From: Alkalicoccobacillus porphyridii
GTDB lineage: Bacteria > Bacillota > Bacilli > Bacillales > Bacillaceae_D
Direction: 5' to 3'
Assembly: GCF_007293315.1 (NCBI RefSeq)
Contig: NZ_VLXZ01000006.1
Span: forward strand, 124,001-188,000
DNA length: 64,000 nucleotides
In this document: piece by piece, positions 47,922 through 56,775 of the stretch
Layout of the letters: the number at the start of each line of letters is the position of its first letter
How positions within the stretch are numbered: position 1 is the stretch's first letter
Program-made: the position numbers and the translations under genes
The notes under the pieces: generated by a model
The model's database searches: none
Seen by the model: the letters and a program-made list of their open reading frames with translations, nothing else
What the model was told of the DNA's origin: nothing

Positions 47922-48191
47922 ATGGCATTATCACAAGAGCGTAAAAATGAGCTAATTGCTACATTTAAAACGCATGACACGGACACTGGTTCTCCAGAGG
48001 TTCAAGTGGCTATCCTTACTGAGCAAATCAACACACTAAATGAGCATTTACGTACTCATAAAAAGGATCACCATTCAAGACGCGGTCTTTTGAAAATGGT
48101 TGGTTCGCGTCGTAATTTATTAACGTATCTTCGTAATAAAGACGTAGCGCGCTACCGTGATCTCGTTGACAAGCTTGGCTTACGCCGATAA
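47922..48191 (+). CDS. rpsO: 30S ribosomal protein S15
   Basis: This 89-residue protein starts [20 protein letters not shown] and has the H-x(4)[20 protein letters not shown] signature. It is an early-binding 16S rRNA protein. ATG 47922 follows GGAGGTG; the longer frame from 47832 is not coding. Confidence 0.98.
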   Translation: MALSQERKNELIATFKTHDTDTGSPEVQVAILTEQINTLNEHLRTHKKDHHSRRGLLKMVGSRRNLLTYLRNKDVARYRDLVDKLGLRR

Positions 48192-48199
48192 ACACGACA

Positions 48200-48226
48200 A
48201 AAGCGGGGACTTGTTCCCGCTTTTTT
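48200..48226 (+). terminator. Terminator after rpsO
   Basis: GCGGGGA and TTCCCGC pair (one G-U) around CTTG, flanked by AAA and TTTTTT. Confidence 0.93.
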
Positions 48227-48330
48227 GTTGGTTAGACGACAATTATTAATTTAGCAATTATGTACATTTGAAATACTGGTCAAACTACAATGAACGTGAT
48301 TGATTCTATGTAAGAGAGGAGTACGCGCAT

Positions 48331-50445
48331 ATGGAACAAGGAAAACAAGAATTTTCAATTGAATGGGCTGGTCGCACGTTAACCGTTGAAACTGGCGAGC
48401 TAGCAAAACAAGCTAACGGCGCAGTACTTGTACGTTACGGAGATACAGCAGTTCTATCAACTGCAACAGCTTCAAAGGAACCAAAGGACCTGCCTTTTTT
48501 CCCATTAACAGTGAATTATGAAGAGCGTTTGTATGCAGCTGGGAAGATCCCAGGTGGTTTTATCAAAAGAGAGGGTCGTCCGAGTGAGCGTGCAATATTA
48601 ACGAGTCGCTTAATCGATCGACCAATTAGACCATTGTTCCCTGATGGATTCCGTAATGAGGTTCAAGTTATCAGTATCGTGATGAGTTCTGATTTAGACG
48701 CATCCTCTGAAATGGCAGCGATGATTGGATCTTCTTTGGCTCTATCTATTTCAGATATTCCCTTTGCAGGACCGATTGCAGGAGTTACGGTTGGACGTAT
48801 TGAAGAAGAGTTAATTATCAACCCTTCTACTGACCAACTAGCCAAGAGCGATCTAAACCTAGTAGTAGCAGGAACAAAAGATGCTATTAACATGGTTGAA
48901 GCAGGGGCTCAAGAGCTTTCTGAAGAATTAATGCTTGAAGCCATTATGTTTGGACATGATGAAATCAAACGCATCATTGCTTTCCAAGAAGAGATTGTGG
49001 CAAGTGTTGGAAAAGAGAAAAAAGATGTTGTATTAAAAACAACAAATGCTGAGCTTGAAGCGAGTATCCGTCAAAGTACTGAGGCTGAGCTTAAACAAGC
49101 TGTACAAGTTCAAGAAAAGCATGCACGCCAAGAGGCGATTGATGAGGTTATTTCAAAAACCGTTGCTTCTTACGAGGAAGCGGAAGACATCAATGTCTCT
49201 GAAGTAAAAGAAATTCTTCAGAAGTTTGTCAAAGAGGAAGTTCGTCGACTCATTACGGTAGAAAAAGTTCGCCCTGATGGACGAGCTATCGATGAGATTC
49301 GTCCGTTATCCTCACAGGTTTCATACCTAACGAGAACACACGGGTCAGGACTATTCACACGAGGACAAACACAAGCGCTTAGTATTTGTACGCTTGGAGC
49401 TTTAGGTGATGTCCAGATTCTTGATGGTCTAGGTCTTGAAGAATCTAAACGCTTTATGCATCATTATAACTTCCCTCAGTTCAGCGTAGGGGAAACTGGA
49501 CCAATTCGTGCCCCTGGACGTCGTGAAATTGGACATGGTGCATTAGGAGAAAGAGCATTAGAAGCTGTTATTCCTTCTGAACAGGATTTTCCATATACGA
49601 TTCGCCTTGTTTCAGAGGTATTGGAATCTAATGGATCAACCTCTCAAGCAAGTATTTGTGCGAGTACACTCGCTATGATGGACGCAGGTGTTCCGATTAA
49701 AGCACCAGTAGCTGGGATTGCTATGGGTCTTGTAAAACACGAAGAGCATGTAAGTGTTCTAACTGATATTCAAGGTATGGAAGATGCTCTTGGTGATATG
49801 GACTTTAAAGTTGCCGGTACAAAAGATGGGATTACAGCCCTGCAGATGGACATAAAAATCTTAGGAATTGATCGTACAATCCTAGAGGAAGCACTGGCTC
49901 AAGCAAAGCGCGGTCGCATGGTGATTCTCGATAACATGTTATCTGCTATTAGTGAGCATCGCAGTGATCTTTCTGATTATGCGCCAAAAATCCTAACGAT
50001 GAAAATTAATCCTGACAAAATTCGTGATGTGATTGGACCGAGTGGAAAAATCATTAATCAAATTATTGAAGATACCGGTGTGAAAATCGATATCGAACAG
50101 GATGGTACCGTGTATATTTCTTCTACTGATAAATCAATGAATGACAAAGCACGAGGCATTATTGAAGATATTGTTCGAGAAGTGCAGCTCGGTGAAACCT
50201 ACCTTGGTAAGGTTAAACGCATTGAGAAGTTCGGAGCTTTTGTTGAATTGTTTAAAGGAAAAGATGGACTTGTTCACATTTCTCAGCTGGCCGAAGAACG
50301 TGTTGGCAAAGTAGAGGATGTCGTGAAACTTGGAGATGAGATTCTAGTTCGTGTTACAGAAATTGATAACCAAGGTCGAGTAAATCTATCTCGTAAAGTC
50401 ATTATTAAAGAAGAAAAACAAAAACAAGCAGAAGCAAAACAATAA
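48331..50445 (+). CDS. pnpA: Polyribonucleotide nucleotidyltransferase (PNPase)
   Basis: This 704-residue 3'-5' phosphorolytic exonuclease has two RNase PH domains (about 10-230 and 310-545), an all-helical linker, a KH domain (about 553-612; [19 protein letters not shown]) and an S1 domain (about 622-692). It degrades mRNA and forms part of the RNA decay machinery. No clear promoter is seen upstream. Confidence 0.98.
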   Translation: MEQGKQEFSIEWAGRTLTVETGELAKQANGAVLVRYGDTAVLSTATASKEPKDLPFFPLTVNYEERLYAAGKIPGGFIKREGRPSERAILTSRLIDRPIRPLFPDGFRNEVQVISIVMSSDLDASSEMAAMIGSSLALSISDIPFAGPIAGVTVGRIEEELIINPSTDQLAKSDLNLVVAGTKDAINMVEAGAQELSEELMLEAIMFGHDEIKRIIAFQEEIVASVGKEKKDVVLKTTNAELEASIRQSTEAELKQAVQVQEKHARQEAIDEVISKTVASYEEAEDINVSEVKEILQKFVKEEVRRLITVEKVRPDGRAIDEIRPLSSQVSYLTRTHGSGLFTRGQTQALSICTLGALGDVQILDGLGLEESKRFMHHYNFPQFSVGETGPIRAPGRREIGHGALGERALEAVIPSEQDFPYTIRLVSEVLESNGSTSQASICASTLAMMDAGVPIKAPVAGIAMGLVKHEEHVSVLTDIQGMEDALGDMDFKVAGTKDGITALQMDIKILGIDRTILEEALAQAKRGRMVILDNMLSAISEHRSDLSDYAPKILTMKINPDKIRDVIGPSGKIINQIIEDTGVKIDIEQDGTVYISSTDKSMNDKARGIIEDIVREVQLGETYLGKVKRIEKFGAFVELFKGKDGLVHISQLAEERVGKVEDVVKLGDEILVRVTEIDNQGRVNLSRKVIIKEEKQKQAEAKQ

Positions 50446-50457
50446 GCAGCACTTAAG

Positions 50458-50487
50458 AAGGACTGGGGATGTACCAGTCTTTTTTTG
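50458..50487 (+). terminator. Terminator after pnpA
   Basis: GACTGG (50461-50466) and CCAGTC (50474-50479) pair, flanked by AAG and a T run. Confidence 0.9.
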
Positions 50488-50513
50488 TATTTTTCTAGCC
50501 ATGTTCTACCTTG

Positions 50514-50546
50514 TCCTCCTCTTGCATACATTCGTGAAGAGGAGGA
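50514..50546 (+). promoter_or_regulatory. SD-burying hairpin and SigE-like -10 upstream of ylxY
   Basis: TCCTCCTCTT (50514-50523) pairs perfectly with AAGAGGAGGA (50537-50546), which contains the ylxY SD. The loop contains CATACATT (50525-50532), matching the SigE -10 consensus CATACANT; the -35 is poor. A transcript starting after that -10 would lack the left arm. Confidence 0.6.
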
Positions 50547-50552
50547 TTTCAC

Positions 50553-51563
50553 ATGAAAAAAAGTATCGTGCATATCGGTTTTTTTATTCTAGTTATCTTA
50601 TTAACAGCTGGAGCCTTACAAAACCCATTTACTCTCTCATATATTGATGCTATTCGAAGTACACAAGCTGAAGCTGTATCTTCAAAGGACCATACTTTAA
50701 TGAATCAGATTTCAGAAAAAGCCAAGGAATATCATATCCCAGCTTCTGATGCACGAGTAGATCGAGTATGGAAGGCCGTACCTGGTTACAAGGGCGTGGA
50801 GGTTGACGTTGAAAAATCCTATGATAAGATGGAGGAGCTTGGGCAATTCGATGAAAAGAAGCTTGTCTTTAAAGAGATAGAACCGAGTGTGCACCTTGAA
50901 GATCTTCCTCCTTCCCCCATTTTTCGTGGCCATGAACAAAAACAAATGGTCAGCCTACTTGTGAATGTAGCATGGGGCAATGAGTATATTCCTGAACTAC
51001 TAAAAACAATGAAACGCCATGAGGTGGAGGCTACTTTTTTTCTAGACGGCTCTTGGGTGAACAATAATTCAAAAATAGCTCAGATGATATATGAAGAAGG
51101 TCACGAAATTGGTAGTCATGCGTATACACATCCGGATATGCAGAGAATATCACGTGCTGAGATCAAAAGTGAACTAGAGAAAACAAATGATGTTATTAAC
51201 GCGACACTTGGCGTTACACCGATGTGGTTTGCTCCCCCTAGCGGAAGCTTTACAGATGATGTAGTGAAGGAAGCAGCTAATCAGGGTATGTATACAATTC
51301 TATGGTCTGTAGATACCGTAGACTGGCGTAAACCTAATCCTCAAGAAATGGTCCAACGGGTAGTAGGCAAACTTCATCCAGGAGCAACGATATTAATGCA
51401 TCCCACTGATTCAACAGCCAGAGGATTAGAGCAACTTATTAAAGAAATTAAAGAACAAGGGTATCAAATTGGAACGGTTTCAGATTTGATGGCAGAGACT
51501 CGAACAGGTTTCCCTGGACCATCAGATACTAGTAGGGAGGCAGAGGTTGATACAGAAAATTAA
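50553..51563 (+). CDS. ylxY: Sporulation-associated polysaccharide deacetylase-like protein YlxY
   Basis: This 336-residue protein has an N-terminal membrane or signal segment (about 5-25) and a NodB-fold domain (about 130-315). The second metal motif is intact (HEIGSHAYTHPD), but motif 1, usually TFDDG, reads LLVNVAWGNEY, so it may be inactive or altered. The subfamily sits by mlpA in Bacillus and is sporulation linked. It overlaps mlpA by 17 bp. Confidence 0.92.
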   Translation: MKKSIVHIGFFILVILLTAGALQNPFTLSYIDAIRSTQAEAVSSKDHTLMNQISEKAKEYHIPASDARVDRVWKAVPGYKGVEVDVEKSYDKMEELGQFDEKKLVFKEIEPSVHLEDLPPSPIFRGHEQKQMVSLLVNVAWGNEYIPELLKTMKRHEVEATFFLDGSWVNNNSKIAQMIYEEGHEIGSHAYTHPDMQRISRAEIKSELEKTNDVINATLGVTPMWFAPPSGSFTDDVVKEAANQGMYTILWSVDTVDWRKPNPQEMVQRVVGKLHPGATILMHPTDSTARGLEQLIKEIKEQGYQIGTVSDLMAETRTGFPGPSDTSREAEVDTEN

Positions 51564-52785
51564 ATTAGCGAACGGTGTACGAATCTTGATAGAGCCAATG
51601 CCCAGTGTACGCTCCGTATCAATGGGGATTTGGATAGGAACAGGATCTAGAAACGAAAGTCCTAAGGAAAACGGTTTATCTCACCTTCTAGAACACATGC
51701 TGTTTAAGGGAACAGAAACACGATCACCTCAAGATATTGCTGAGGCGTTTGATCAAATTGGCGGACAGGTCAATGCTTTTACATCAAAGGAATATACTTG
51801 TTATTATGCTAAGGTACTTGATGAGCATTCACTGATTGCATTGGACGTCCTACAGGATATGTTTTTTAATTCTACCTTTGACGAGGCGGAATTACAAAAA
51901 GAGAAAAATGTCATTGAAGAAGAGATACGAATGGTTGAGGATACACCGGATGACATTGTTCATGAATTATTAAGCGAGGCTTGTTACGGGGATCATTCAC
52001 TTGCATATCCCATACTCGGGACAAACGAAACTCTCGCTTCATTTAATGCGGATGATCTAAGAGCGTATATGGATCGCTATTATACGGGGGATTACCTTGT
52101 CATTTCTGTAGCGGGTAATATTCATGAATCATTAATTGAACAGTTAAAGACTACTTTTTCTAAGGTGAAGCCAACGGTTCACACTGAACAACTCACCGTA
52201 CCTCAATTTATTCAAGATAAAAGAACCCGTACTAAAGATGCGGAGCAAGCCCATCTATGTATTGGCTACAACGGGTTAGCCATTAATGATCCTGATATTT
52301 ATTCCTTAGTTCTTCTAAATAATTCGTTTGGAGGAAGTATGAGTAGTAGGTTGTTTCAGGAGATTCGTGAGAAGAGAGGCTTATGCTATTCTGTCTTTTC
52401 ATATCATTCTTCATTTACTGATAGTGGATTACTAACTTTATATGCAGGGACCGGATTGTCGCAATTAGATGAGCTTGTTTCGGCTATGGCTGAAACAACT
52501 GAAGACATGGCAAGAAATGGGATGACTGAAAAGGAGTTAAGGAATGGAAAAGAGCAGCTTAAGGGGAGCTTAATGTTAAGCTTAGAGAGTACAAACAGTC
52601 GAATGAGCCGAAATGGTAAAAATGAACTGATGCTCCAAAATCATCGGACTCTCGATGAAATGCTTGATGAAATTAATTTGGTTTCTCAAGACTCTGTAAA
52701 TAAGCTTGCAGAAACGATCCTTACATCCAAACCCGCTTTATCACTTGTCAGCACTACAGGGAAGTTGCCGGAATCACTCAAATAA
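51547..52785 (+). CDS. mlpA: M16-family zinc peptidase MlpA (YmxG)
   Basis: This 412-residue processing-peptidase-like enzyme has the inverted zinc motif HLLEH (46-50) and a later Glu in the EEEIRMVEDTPDDIVHELL region. The C-terminal M16 domain follows. TTG 51547 has the SD GGGAGG inside ylxY. Its substrate is unknown to me. Confidence 0.95.
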   Translation: MIQKIKLANGVRILIEPMPSVRSVSMGIWIGTGSRNESPKENGLSHLLEHMLFKGTETRSPQDIAEAFDQIGGQVNAFTSKEYTCYYAKVLDEHSLIALDVLQDMFFNSTFDEAELQKEKNVIEEEIRMVEDTPDDIVHELLSEACYGDHSLAYPILGTNETLASFNADDLRAYMDRYYTGDYLVISVAGNIHESLIEQLKTTFSKVKPTVHTEQLTVPQFIQDKRTRTKDAEQAHLCIGYNGLAINDPDIYSLVLLNNSFGGSMSSRLFQEIREKRGLCYSVFSYHSSFTDSGLLTLYAGTGLSQLDELVSAMAETTEDMARNGMTEKELRNGKEQLKGSLMLSLESTNSRMSRNGKNELMLQNHRTLDEMLDEINLVSQDSVNKLAETILTSKPALSLVSTTGKLPESLK

Positions 52786-52796
52786 TCATTTATCGA

Positions 52797-52834
52797 CGCT
52801 CTATCACTTTTTAATGTGATAGAGCGCTTTTTTT
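52797..52834 (+). terminator. Terminator after mlpA
   Basis: CGCTCTATCAC (52797-52807) and GTGATAGAGCG (52816-52826) are perfectly complementary over 11 bp, followed by CTTTTTTT. Confidence 0.96.
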
Positions 52835-52850
52835 GAGTTGAACCCAAGTA

Positions 52851-52982
52851 AGAGGCTTCGGCGTCGCTCCCGGAATGGGGCACGCTTTCCGGGGGCGTGC
52901 GGTGAACTAATCTTGGCTAGCGCCAATCTTAATTCACCCCTGCACTTAACTCCCCTCGGAGTCGGCCCCATTCCGTCCGCTG
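52851..52982 (-). repeat. Structured intergenic element, subfamily A, copy A1
   Basis: Read on the minus strand: AGCGGA (52976-52981), arm CGGAATGGGGC (52965-52975), an interior with GGTGAA/TTCACC and TTGGC-TAGC-GCCAA, then GGAAAGCG (52883-52890), T, arm GCCCCATTCCG (52871-52881) and GGAGCG (52865-52870). Outer arms pair 11 of 11. A second copy lies 109 bp downstream. Confidence 0.88.
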
Positions 52983-53091
52983 AGAAAGAGGATCTTTTTT
53001 GAGTAAGAATTTTGTTATGAGTGTAGTTATTAGATTAGAGAAACGAGCTTCAGCTTTTTTATAAGATAAGAACATTGAGATAGAGGCTTCG

Positions 53092-53223
53092 GCGTCGCTC
53101 CCGGAATGGGGCACGCTTTCCGGGAGCGTGCGGTGAACTAATCTTGGCTAGCATCAATCTTATTTCACCCCTGCACTTAATTCCCCTCGGAGTTGGCCCC
53201 ATTCCGTCCGCTGTGAATCAGCA
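53092..53223 (-). repeat. Structured intergenic element, subfamily A, copy A2
   Basis: This 132-bp copy has the same orientation as A1 and differs from it at only a handful of positions. The outer arms (53102-53112 and 53196-53206) are unchanged and fully paired. One change turns a T-G pair of the CACGCT/AGCGTG stem into T-A; another weakens the central TTGGC stem. Confidence 0.88.
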
Positions 53224-53405
53224 TCTGTTTTAAGTGGAATTATTGGTAAAAATGGAGCTATTTTTTTGAAGATGAAAATCTTAGGTTAGAGGCTTAGGTG
53301 TCATTCGAGGCGACTGAAAAAGAAGCTTTATATGATAGTGATCTTTTAAACAAAAAATCAGCCCTCATTTCCTTAGATAGGGATGTTGGTCTGAACGGGA
53401 ATATG

Positions 53406-53527
53406 AGCGGAAGGAGAAAACGGAGACTCCTGCGGAACAGAACGAGGCAGACCGACATTGAAGTGGCGCCCTTCCACTTCAAGGGCTGAGGCCGTTCCCA
53501 TGGAAAGCGTAGGTTTCTCCTGCAGCG
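53406..53527 (+). repeat. Structured intergenic element, subfamily B, copy B2
   Basis: AGCGGA (53406-53411), arm AGGAGAAAAC, interior stem TTGAAGTGG/CCACTTCAA, GGAAAGCG (53502-53509), TA, arm GGTTTCTCCT (53512-53521), GCAGCG (53522-53527). It is closely similar to B1 on the opposite strand. Confidence 0.87.
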
Positions 53528-53534
53528 GTGCACA

Positions 53535-53557
53535 TGACCTCGGGTTACCCAAGGTCA
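53535..53557. repeat. Short palindromic hairpin after B2
   Basis: TGACCT and AGGTCA flank GGGT-T-ACCC, with one mismatch between the two stems. It has no T run, so is not a terminator. It abuts the 3' end of B2. Confidence 0.55.
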
Positions 53558-53682
53558 CGTGAGGCGACATCGAAGGGCACCAACTGACGATTTATCTTCT
53601 TTATAGATCTCGTACAGTTACTGAAGTCTAATCTATGTGTACAAATCATATGTATAACTATGACAAACAGAAGGAGCAAATG

Positions 53683-53925
53683 ATGAGACTAAGTGAGATT
53701 GCGAGCAAGGAAATTGTAGATTATCAAAAGGGAGAGCGTCTTGGCGTTTTGGGACAAACGGATTTGCTTATTAACGAGGAAACTGGAGAAATTACAGCTT
53801 TTATTATTCCTACTTCCCGTTGGTATCAATTTGGTAAAAAGGATCAAGTTGTCACGGTGTATTGGCAGCAAATCAAAAAAATTGGTGAGGACATGATTAT
53901 TATTGATGTAGATCCTATACCTTAA
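53683..53925 (+). CDS. ymxH: PRC-barrel protein of the YlmC/YmxH family
   Basis: This 80-residue protein is a single PRC-barrel domain (MRLSEIASKEIVDYQKGERL, then FIIPTSRWYQFGKKDQVVTV). It sits between mlpA and dpaA as B. subtilis ymxH does and has a sporulation link by family. ATG 53683 is preferred over 53680 by SD spacing (AAGGAG 53671-53676); the frame from 53635 adds unrelated sequence. Confidence 0.92.
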   Translation: MRLSEIASKEIVDYQKGERLGVLGQTDLLINEETGEITAFIIPTSRWYQFGKKDQVVTVYWQQIKKIGEDMIIIDVDPIP

Positions 53926-53952
53926 ACATAAAAAATCGATCGTTACAGAACA

Positions 53953-53993
53953 ATCCGAACACAGCGTGATTTCACGTGTGATTCGGTTTTTTT
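53953..53993 (+). terminator. Terminator after ymxH
   Basis: CCGAA (53955-53959) and TTCGG (53982-53986) with inner CGTG/CACG form an imperfect stem, followed by TTTTTTT. Confidence 0.8.
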
Positions 53994-54017
53994 GTTTTCC
54001 GGTGATTGGTCACATTC

Positions 54018-54044
54018 ACTGATTGGAAAGGACTACATATGATG
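54018..54044 (+). promoter_or_regulatory. Possible SigK promoter of dpaAB
   Basis: AC (54018-54019), 16-bp spacer and CATATGATG (54036-54044) resemble the SigK pattern AC-N16/17-CATANNNTA. In B. subtilis dpaAB (spoVF) is a SigK operon. The match is partial. Confidence 0.4.
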
Positions 54045-54111
54045 AAACACAGAGATCGATGAAATGGCTAATTTATGCCAACCAAGAGCAGCTGAGAGAA
54101 GGAGGGTTAGT

Positions 54112-54999
54112 GTGTTAACGGAGAAACATATCCTATTAATCGGTGGAGATGCGAGGCACTTAGAAATTATTCGTAAGCTTTCTACGCTTGATGCCAAAAT
54201 TTCATTAACAGGCTTTGAGCAATTAGATGATGGTTTTATTGGGGCCTCAAAGTATTTATTAGATGAGATTGAGTGGGAAACAGTGGATGCTATTATTCTT
54301 CCGGTGAGTGGCATGAGTGAGGAAGGACGAATTGATACGGTATTTTCAAATGAAAGTCTCACACTCTCACTGGGTCAATTAGAAAGAACACCAGCTCATT
54401 GTACGATTTATTCTGGAATTAGTAATACCTATCTTGATCAATTAGTTAAAAAATCAAATCGTGCACTCGTAAAATTAATGGAGCGAGATGATGTGGCGAT
54501 TTATAACTCAATTCCAACAGCAGAGGGTGCTCTGATGATGGCGATTCAGCATACTGACTTCACCATTCATAATGCAAATGTAGCCATTCTTGGGCTTGGT
54601 CGCATTGGTATGACGATTGCCCGCAGCTTTGCAGCTTTAGGTGCTAAGGTGAAGGTGGGAGCAAGAGAAACGTCGTTGCTAGCTAGAATAAATGAGATGG
54701 GCCTTAAGCCTTTTCACACCAAACATATTCTTCAAGAGTTAAGAGATGTGGATATTTGTATTAATACCATACCAGCGCGCATGATTACCGCAAGAGTTCT
54801 AGCTGAAATGCCGCTTCATTCCCTCATTATTGATCTAGCCTCTAATGCGGGTGGTACAGACTTTAGATATGCTGAAAAACGTGGCATGAAAGCTATGCTT
54901 GTACCTGGTATGCCAGGCATTGTAGCACCCAAAACAGCGGGTCAGATACTTGCAAACATCCTAGCTGATTTACTTAAAAGCGATGAAGATGAAGAATAA
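54112..54999 (+). CDS. dpaA: Dipicolinate synthase subunit A
   Basis: This 295-residue protein has an N-terminal dipicolinate-synthase domain (ILLIGGDARHLEIIRKLS) and a Rossmann domain (ILGLGRIGMTIARSFAALGA near 165). With DpaB it makes dipicolinic acid in the mother cell for the spore core. GTG 54112 follows AAGGAGGG. The length agrees with B. subtilis (about 297). Confidence 0.96.
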   Translation: MLTEKHILLIGGDARHLEIIRKLSTLDAKISLTGFEQLDDGFIGASKYLLDEIEWETVDAIILPVSGMSEEGRIDTVFSNESLTLSLGQLERTPAHCTIYSGISNTYLDQLVKKSNRALVKLMERDDVAIYNSIPTAEGALMMAIQHTDFTIHNANVAILGLGRIGMTIARSFAALGAKVKVGARETSLLARINEMGLKPFHTKHILQELRDVDICINTIPARMITARVLAEMPLHSLIIDLASNAGGTDFRYAEKRGMKAMLVPGMPGIVAPKTAGQILANILADLLKSDEDEE

Positions 55000-55011
55000 G
55001 GAGGAGCTAAA

Positions 55012-55605
55012 ATGACACTTGAAGGCAAGCATATAGGATTTGGATTAACGGGCTCACATTGTACCTACAGTGAAGTACTTCCGCAAATGAAAAAGCTTGT
55101 GGATCTTGGTGCAAAAGTGACGCCTTTTGCTACGTATACAGTGGAAACAACAGACACAAAATTTGGGGAAAGTGAAGAGTGGTTAGCTCAAATTGCCGAA
55201 ATTACAAAGGAGCCATTAGTAAATTCGATCGTGAAAGCAGAGCCTTTTGGCCCAGCAACTCCGCTCGATTGTATGGTTATCGCTCCGTTAACAGGGAATT
55301 CAGCGAGCAAATTTGCGAATGCCTTAACGGATAACCCCGTTCTTATGGGTGCTAAGGCCACGCTTAGAAACGGCAATCCTGTGGTACTAGGTATCTCTAC
55401 AAATGACGCACTCGGGTTAAACGGAGTGAATATTATGAAGTTAATGGCAGCTAAGAATATTTACTTTATCCCGTTTGGTCAAGATGCTCCAGATAAAAAA
55501 CCAACCTCACTCGTGGCGAGAATGGAATCACTGCCAGAGACGGTGGAAGCGGCATTGACTGGTAAGCAACTTCAACCAGTTATCGTAGAAAAATTCCGTG
55601 ATTAG
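55012..55605 (+). CDS. dpaB: Dipicolinate synthase subunit B
   Basis: This 197-residue flavoprotein-fold subunit (IGFGLTGSHCTYSEVLPQMK, then DCMVIAPLTGNSASKFANAL) works with DpaA. It starts 12 bp after dpaA behind AAGGAGG. Confidence 0.97.
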   Translation: MTLEGKHIGFGLTGSHCTYSEVLPQMKKLVDLGAKVTPFATYTVETTDTKFGESEEWLAQIAEITKEPLVNSIVKAEPFGPATPLDCMVIAPLTGNSASKFANALTDNPVLMGAKATLRNGNPVVLGISTNDALGLNGVNIMKLMAAKNIYFIPFGQDAPDKKPTSLVARMESLPETVEAALTGKQLQPVIVEKFRD

Positions 55606-55615
55606 TGGGCTAAGG

Positions 55616-55644
55616 TTGCACAAAACCCTATTTTCCCGTAAAGT
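55616..55644 (+). promoter_or_regulatory. Likely promoter of asd-dapG-dapA
   Basis: TTGCAC (55616-55621), 17-bp spacer and TAAAGT (55639-55644) lie in the dpaB-asd gap, allowing vegetative expression apart from sporulation. Confidence 0.55.
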
Positions 55645-55714
55645 TTAATAGAGTATACGGCTAAATGGCCGAAAGAGAACTTGAACTTGTTGGATGGGAA
55701 GGGAGATCATGATT

Positions 55715-56761
55715 ATGTCTACAAATGGATATCATGTTGCCGTCGTTGGGGCAACGGGAGCAGTAGGACAGCAAATGCTTGTAACATTAGAAAAGAGAGG
55801 GTTTCCGATTGCTAGCCTTAAACTATTATCTTCAAAGCGTTCCGCGGGCAAAGAAATTACATTTAAAGGTGAAAGCTACACAGTAGAAGAGGCTACTCCA
55901 GAATCCTTTGAAGGAGTACAAATAGCGTTATTTAGTGCAGGTGGATCTGTGTCTAAAGCTTTAGCTCCGGAAGCTGTTAAACGCGGGGCTATTGTAGTTG
56001 ATAATACGAGTGCTTTTCGTATGGATCCAGAGGTTCCACTTGTGGTGCCTGAAGTGAATGCAGCAGATCTTAGAGGAAATAAAGGCATCATTGCCAACCC
56101 TAATTGTTCAACCATTCAAATGGTGGCAGCACTTGAACCCATTCGTCAGAAGCTTGGCTTAAAAAAGGTCATTGTTTCTACGTATCAAGCCGTGTCTGGT
56201 GCTGGGCTCGAAGCTGTTGATGAATTAAAGAGTCAAACAGCTGATTTATTAGCAGGAAAAGAAGCTAAACCAGAAATCTTACCAGTGGGTGGAGACAAAA
56301 AGCATTATCAGATCGCGTTTAATGCCATTCCACAAATTGACGTGTTTCAAGAAAATGGGTATACATTCGAAGAAATGAAAATGATGAATGAAACCAAAAA
56401 GATCTTGCACATGGCAGAGCTTCAAGTAGCTGCAACGTGTGTACGTTTACCGATTGAGACAGGGCATTCTGAATCTGTATATATCGAAACAGAGCAAGAA
56501 GGTGCAACTGTTGATGAATTAAAATCACTCCTTTCAGATGCGCCAGGAGTAACGCTGCAGGATGATATTTCTCAGCAGGTTTATCCGATGGCAGCTAATT
56601 GTGTTGGTGAAGATGACGTATTTGTTGGTCGTATTCGTCGTGATTTGGATCAAGCAAATGGCTATCATTTCTGGGTTGTGTCAGATAACCTACTAAAAGG
56701 TGCAGCACTTAACTCTGTACAAATTGCTGAAAGTCTCATAGAGCAAGATCTATTATCTTAA
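55715..56761 (+). CDS. asd: Aspartate-semialdehyde dehydrogenase
   Basis: About 348 residues. The NADP-binding block [13 protein letters not shown] and the catalytic cysteine C131 in NPNCSTIQ are present. It reduces aspartyl phosphate to the semialdehyde. ATG 55715 or 55709 follows AAGGGAG. Confidence 0.97.
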   Translation: MSTNGYHVAVVGATGAVGQQMLVTLEKRGFPIASLKLLSSKRSAGKEITFKGESYTVEEATPESFEGVQIALFSAGGSVSKALAPEAVKRGAIVVDNTSAFRMDPEVPLVVPEVNAADLRGNKGIIANPNCSTIQMVAALEPIRQKLGLKKVIVSTYQAVSGAGLEAVDELKSQTADLLAGKEAKPEILPVGGDKKHYQIAFNAIPQIDVFQENGYTFEEMKMMNETKKILHMAELQVAATCVRLPIETGHSESVYIETEQEGATVDELKSLLSDAPGVTLQDDISQQVYPMAANCVGEDDVFVGRIRRDLDQANGYHFWVVSDNLLKGAALNSVQIAESLIEQDLLS

Positions 56762-56775
56762 GAAGAGTGTGAGCT

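Larger units (their letters stand above)
52786..53682. other. Gene-free stretch of about 900 bp with three structured repeats
   Basis: This stretch holds the mlpA terminator, copies A1, A2 and B2, and a short palindrome after B2. Between them are A+T-rich spacers with no convincing ORF. ORFs crossing the repeats run in several frames and look spurious. Confidence 0.75.

Noticed and set aside
52686-53114. Two minus-strand ORFs that start with the same residues
   Set aside because: The shared start comes from the A1 and A2 repeats and does not indicate a protein family.
53298-53489. 63-codon ORF in the mlpA-ymxH gap
   Set aside because: It runs through repeat B2, which is also open on the other strand. 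The composition is that of the repeat.
55606-55714. Lysine riboswitch upstream of asd-dapG-dapA
   Set aside because: The gap is too short and lacks the conserved L-box segments.
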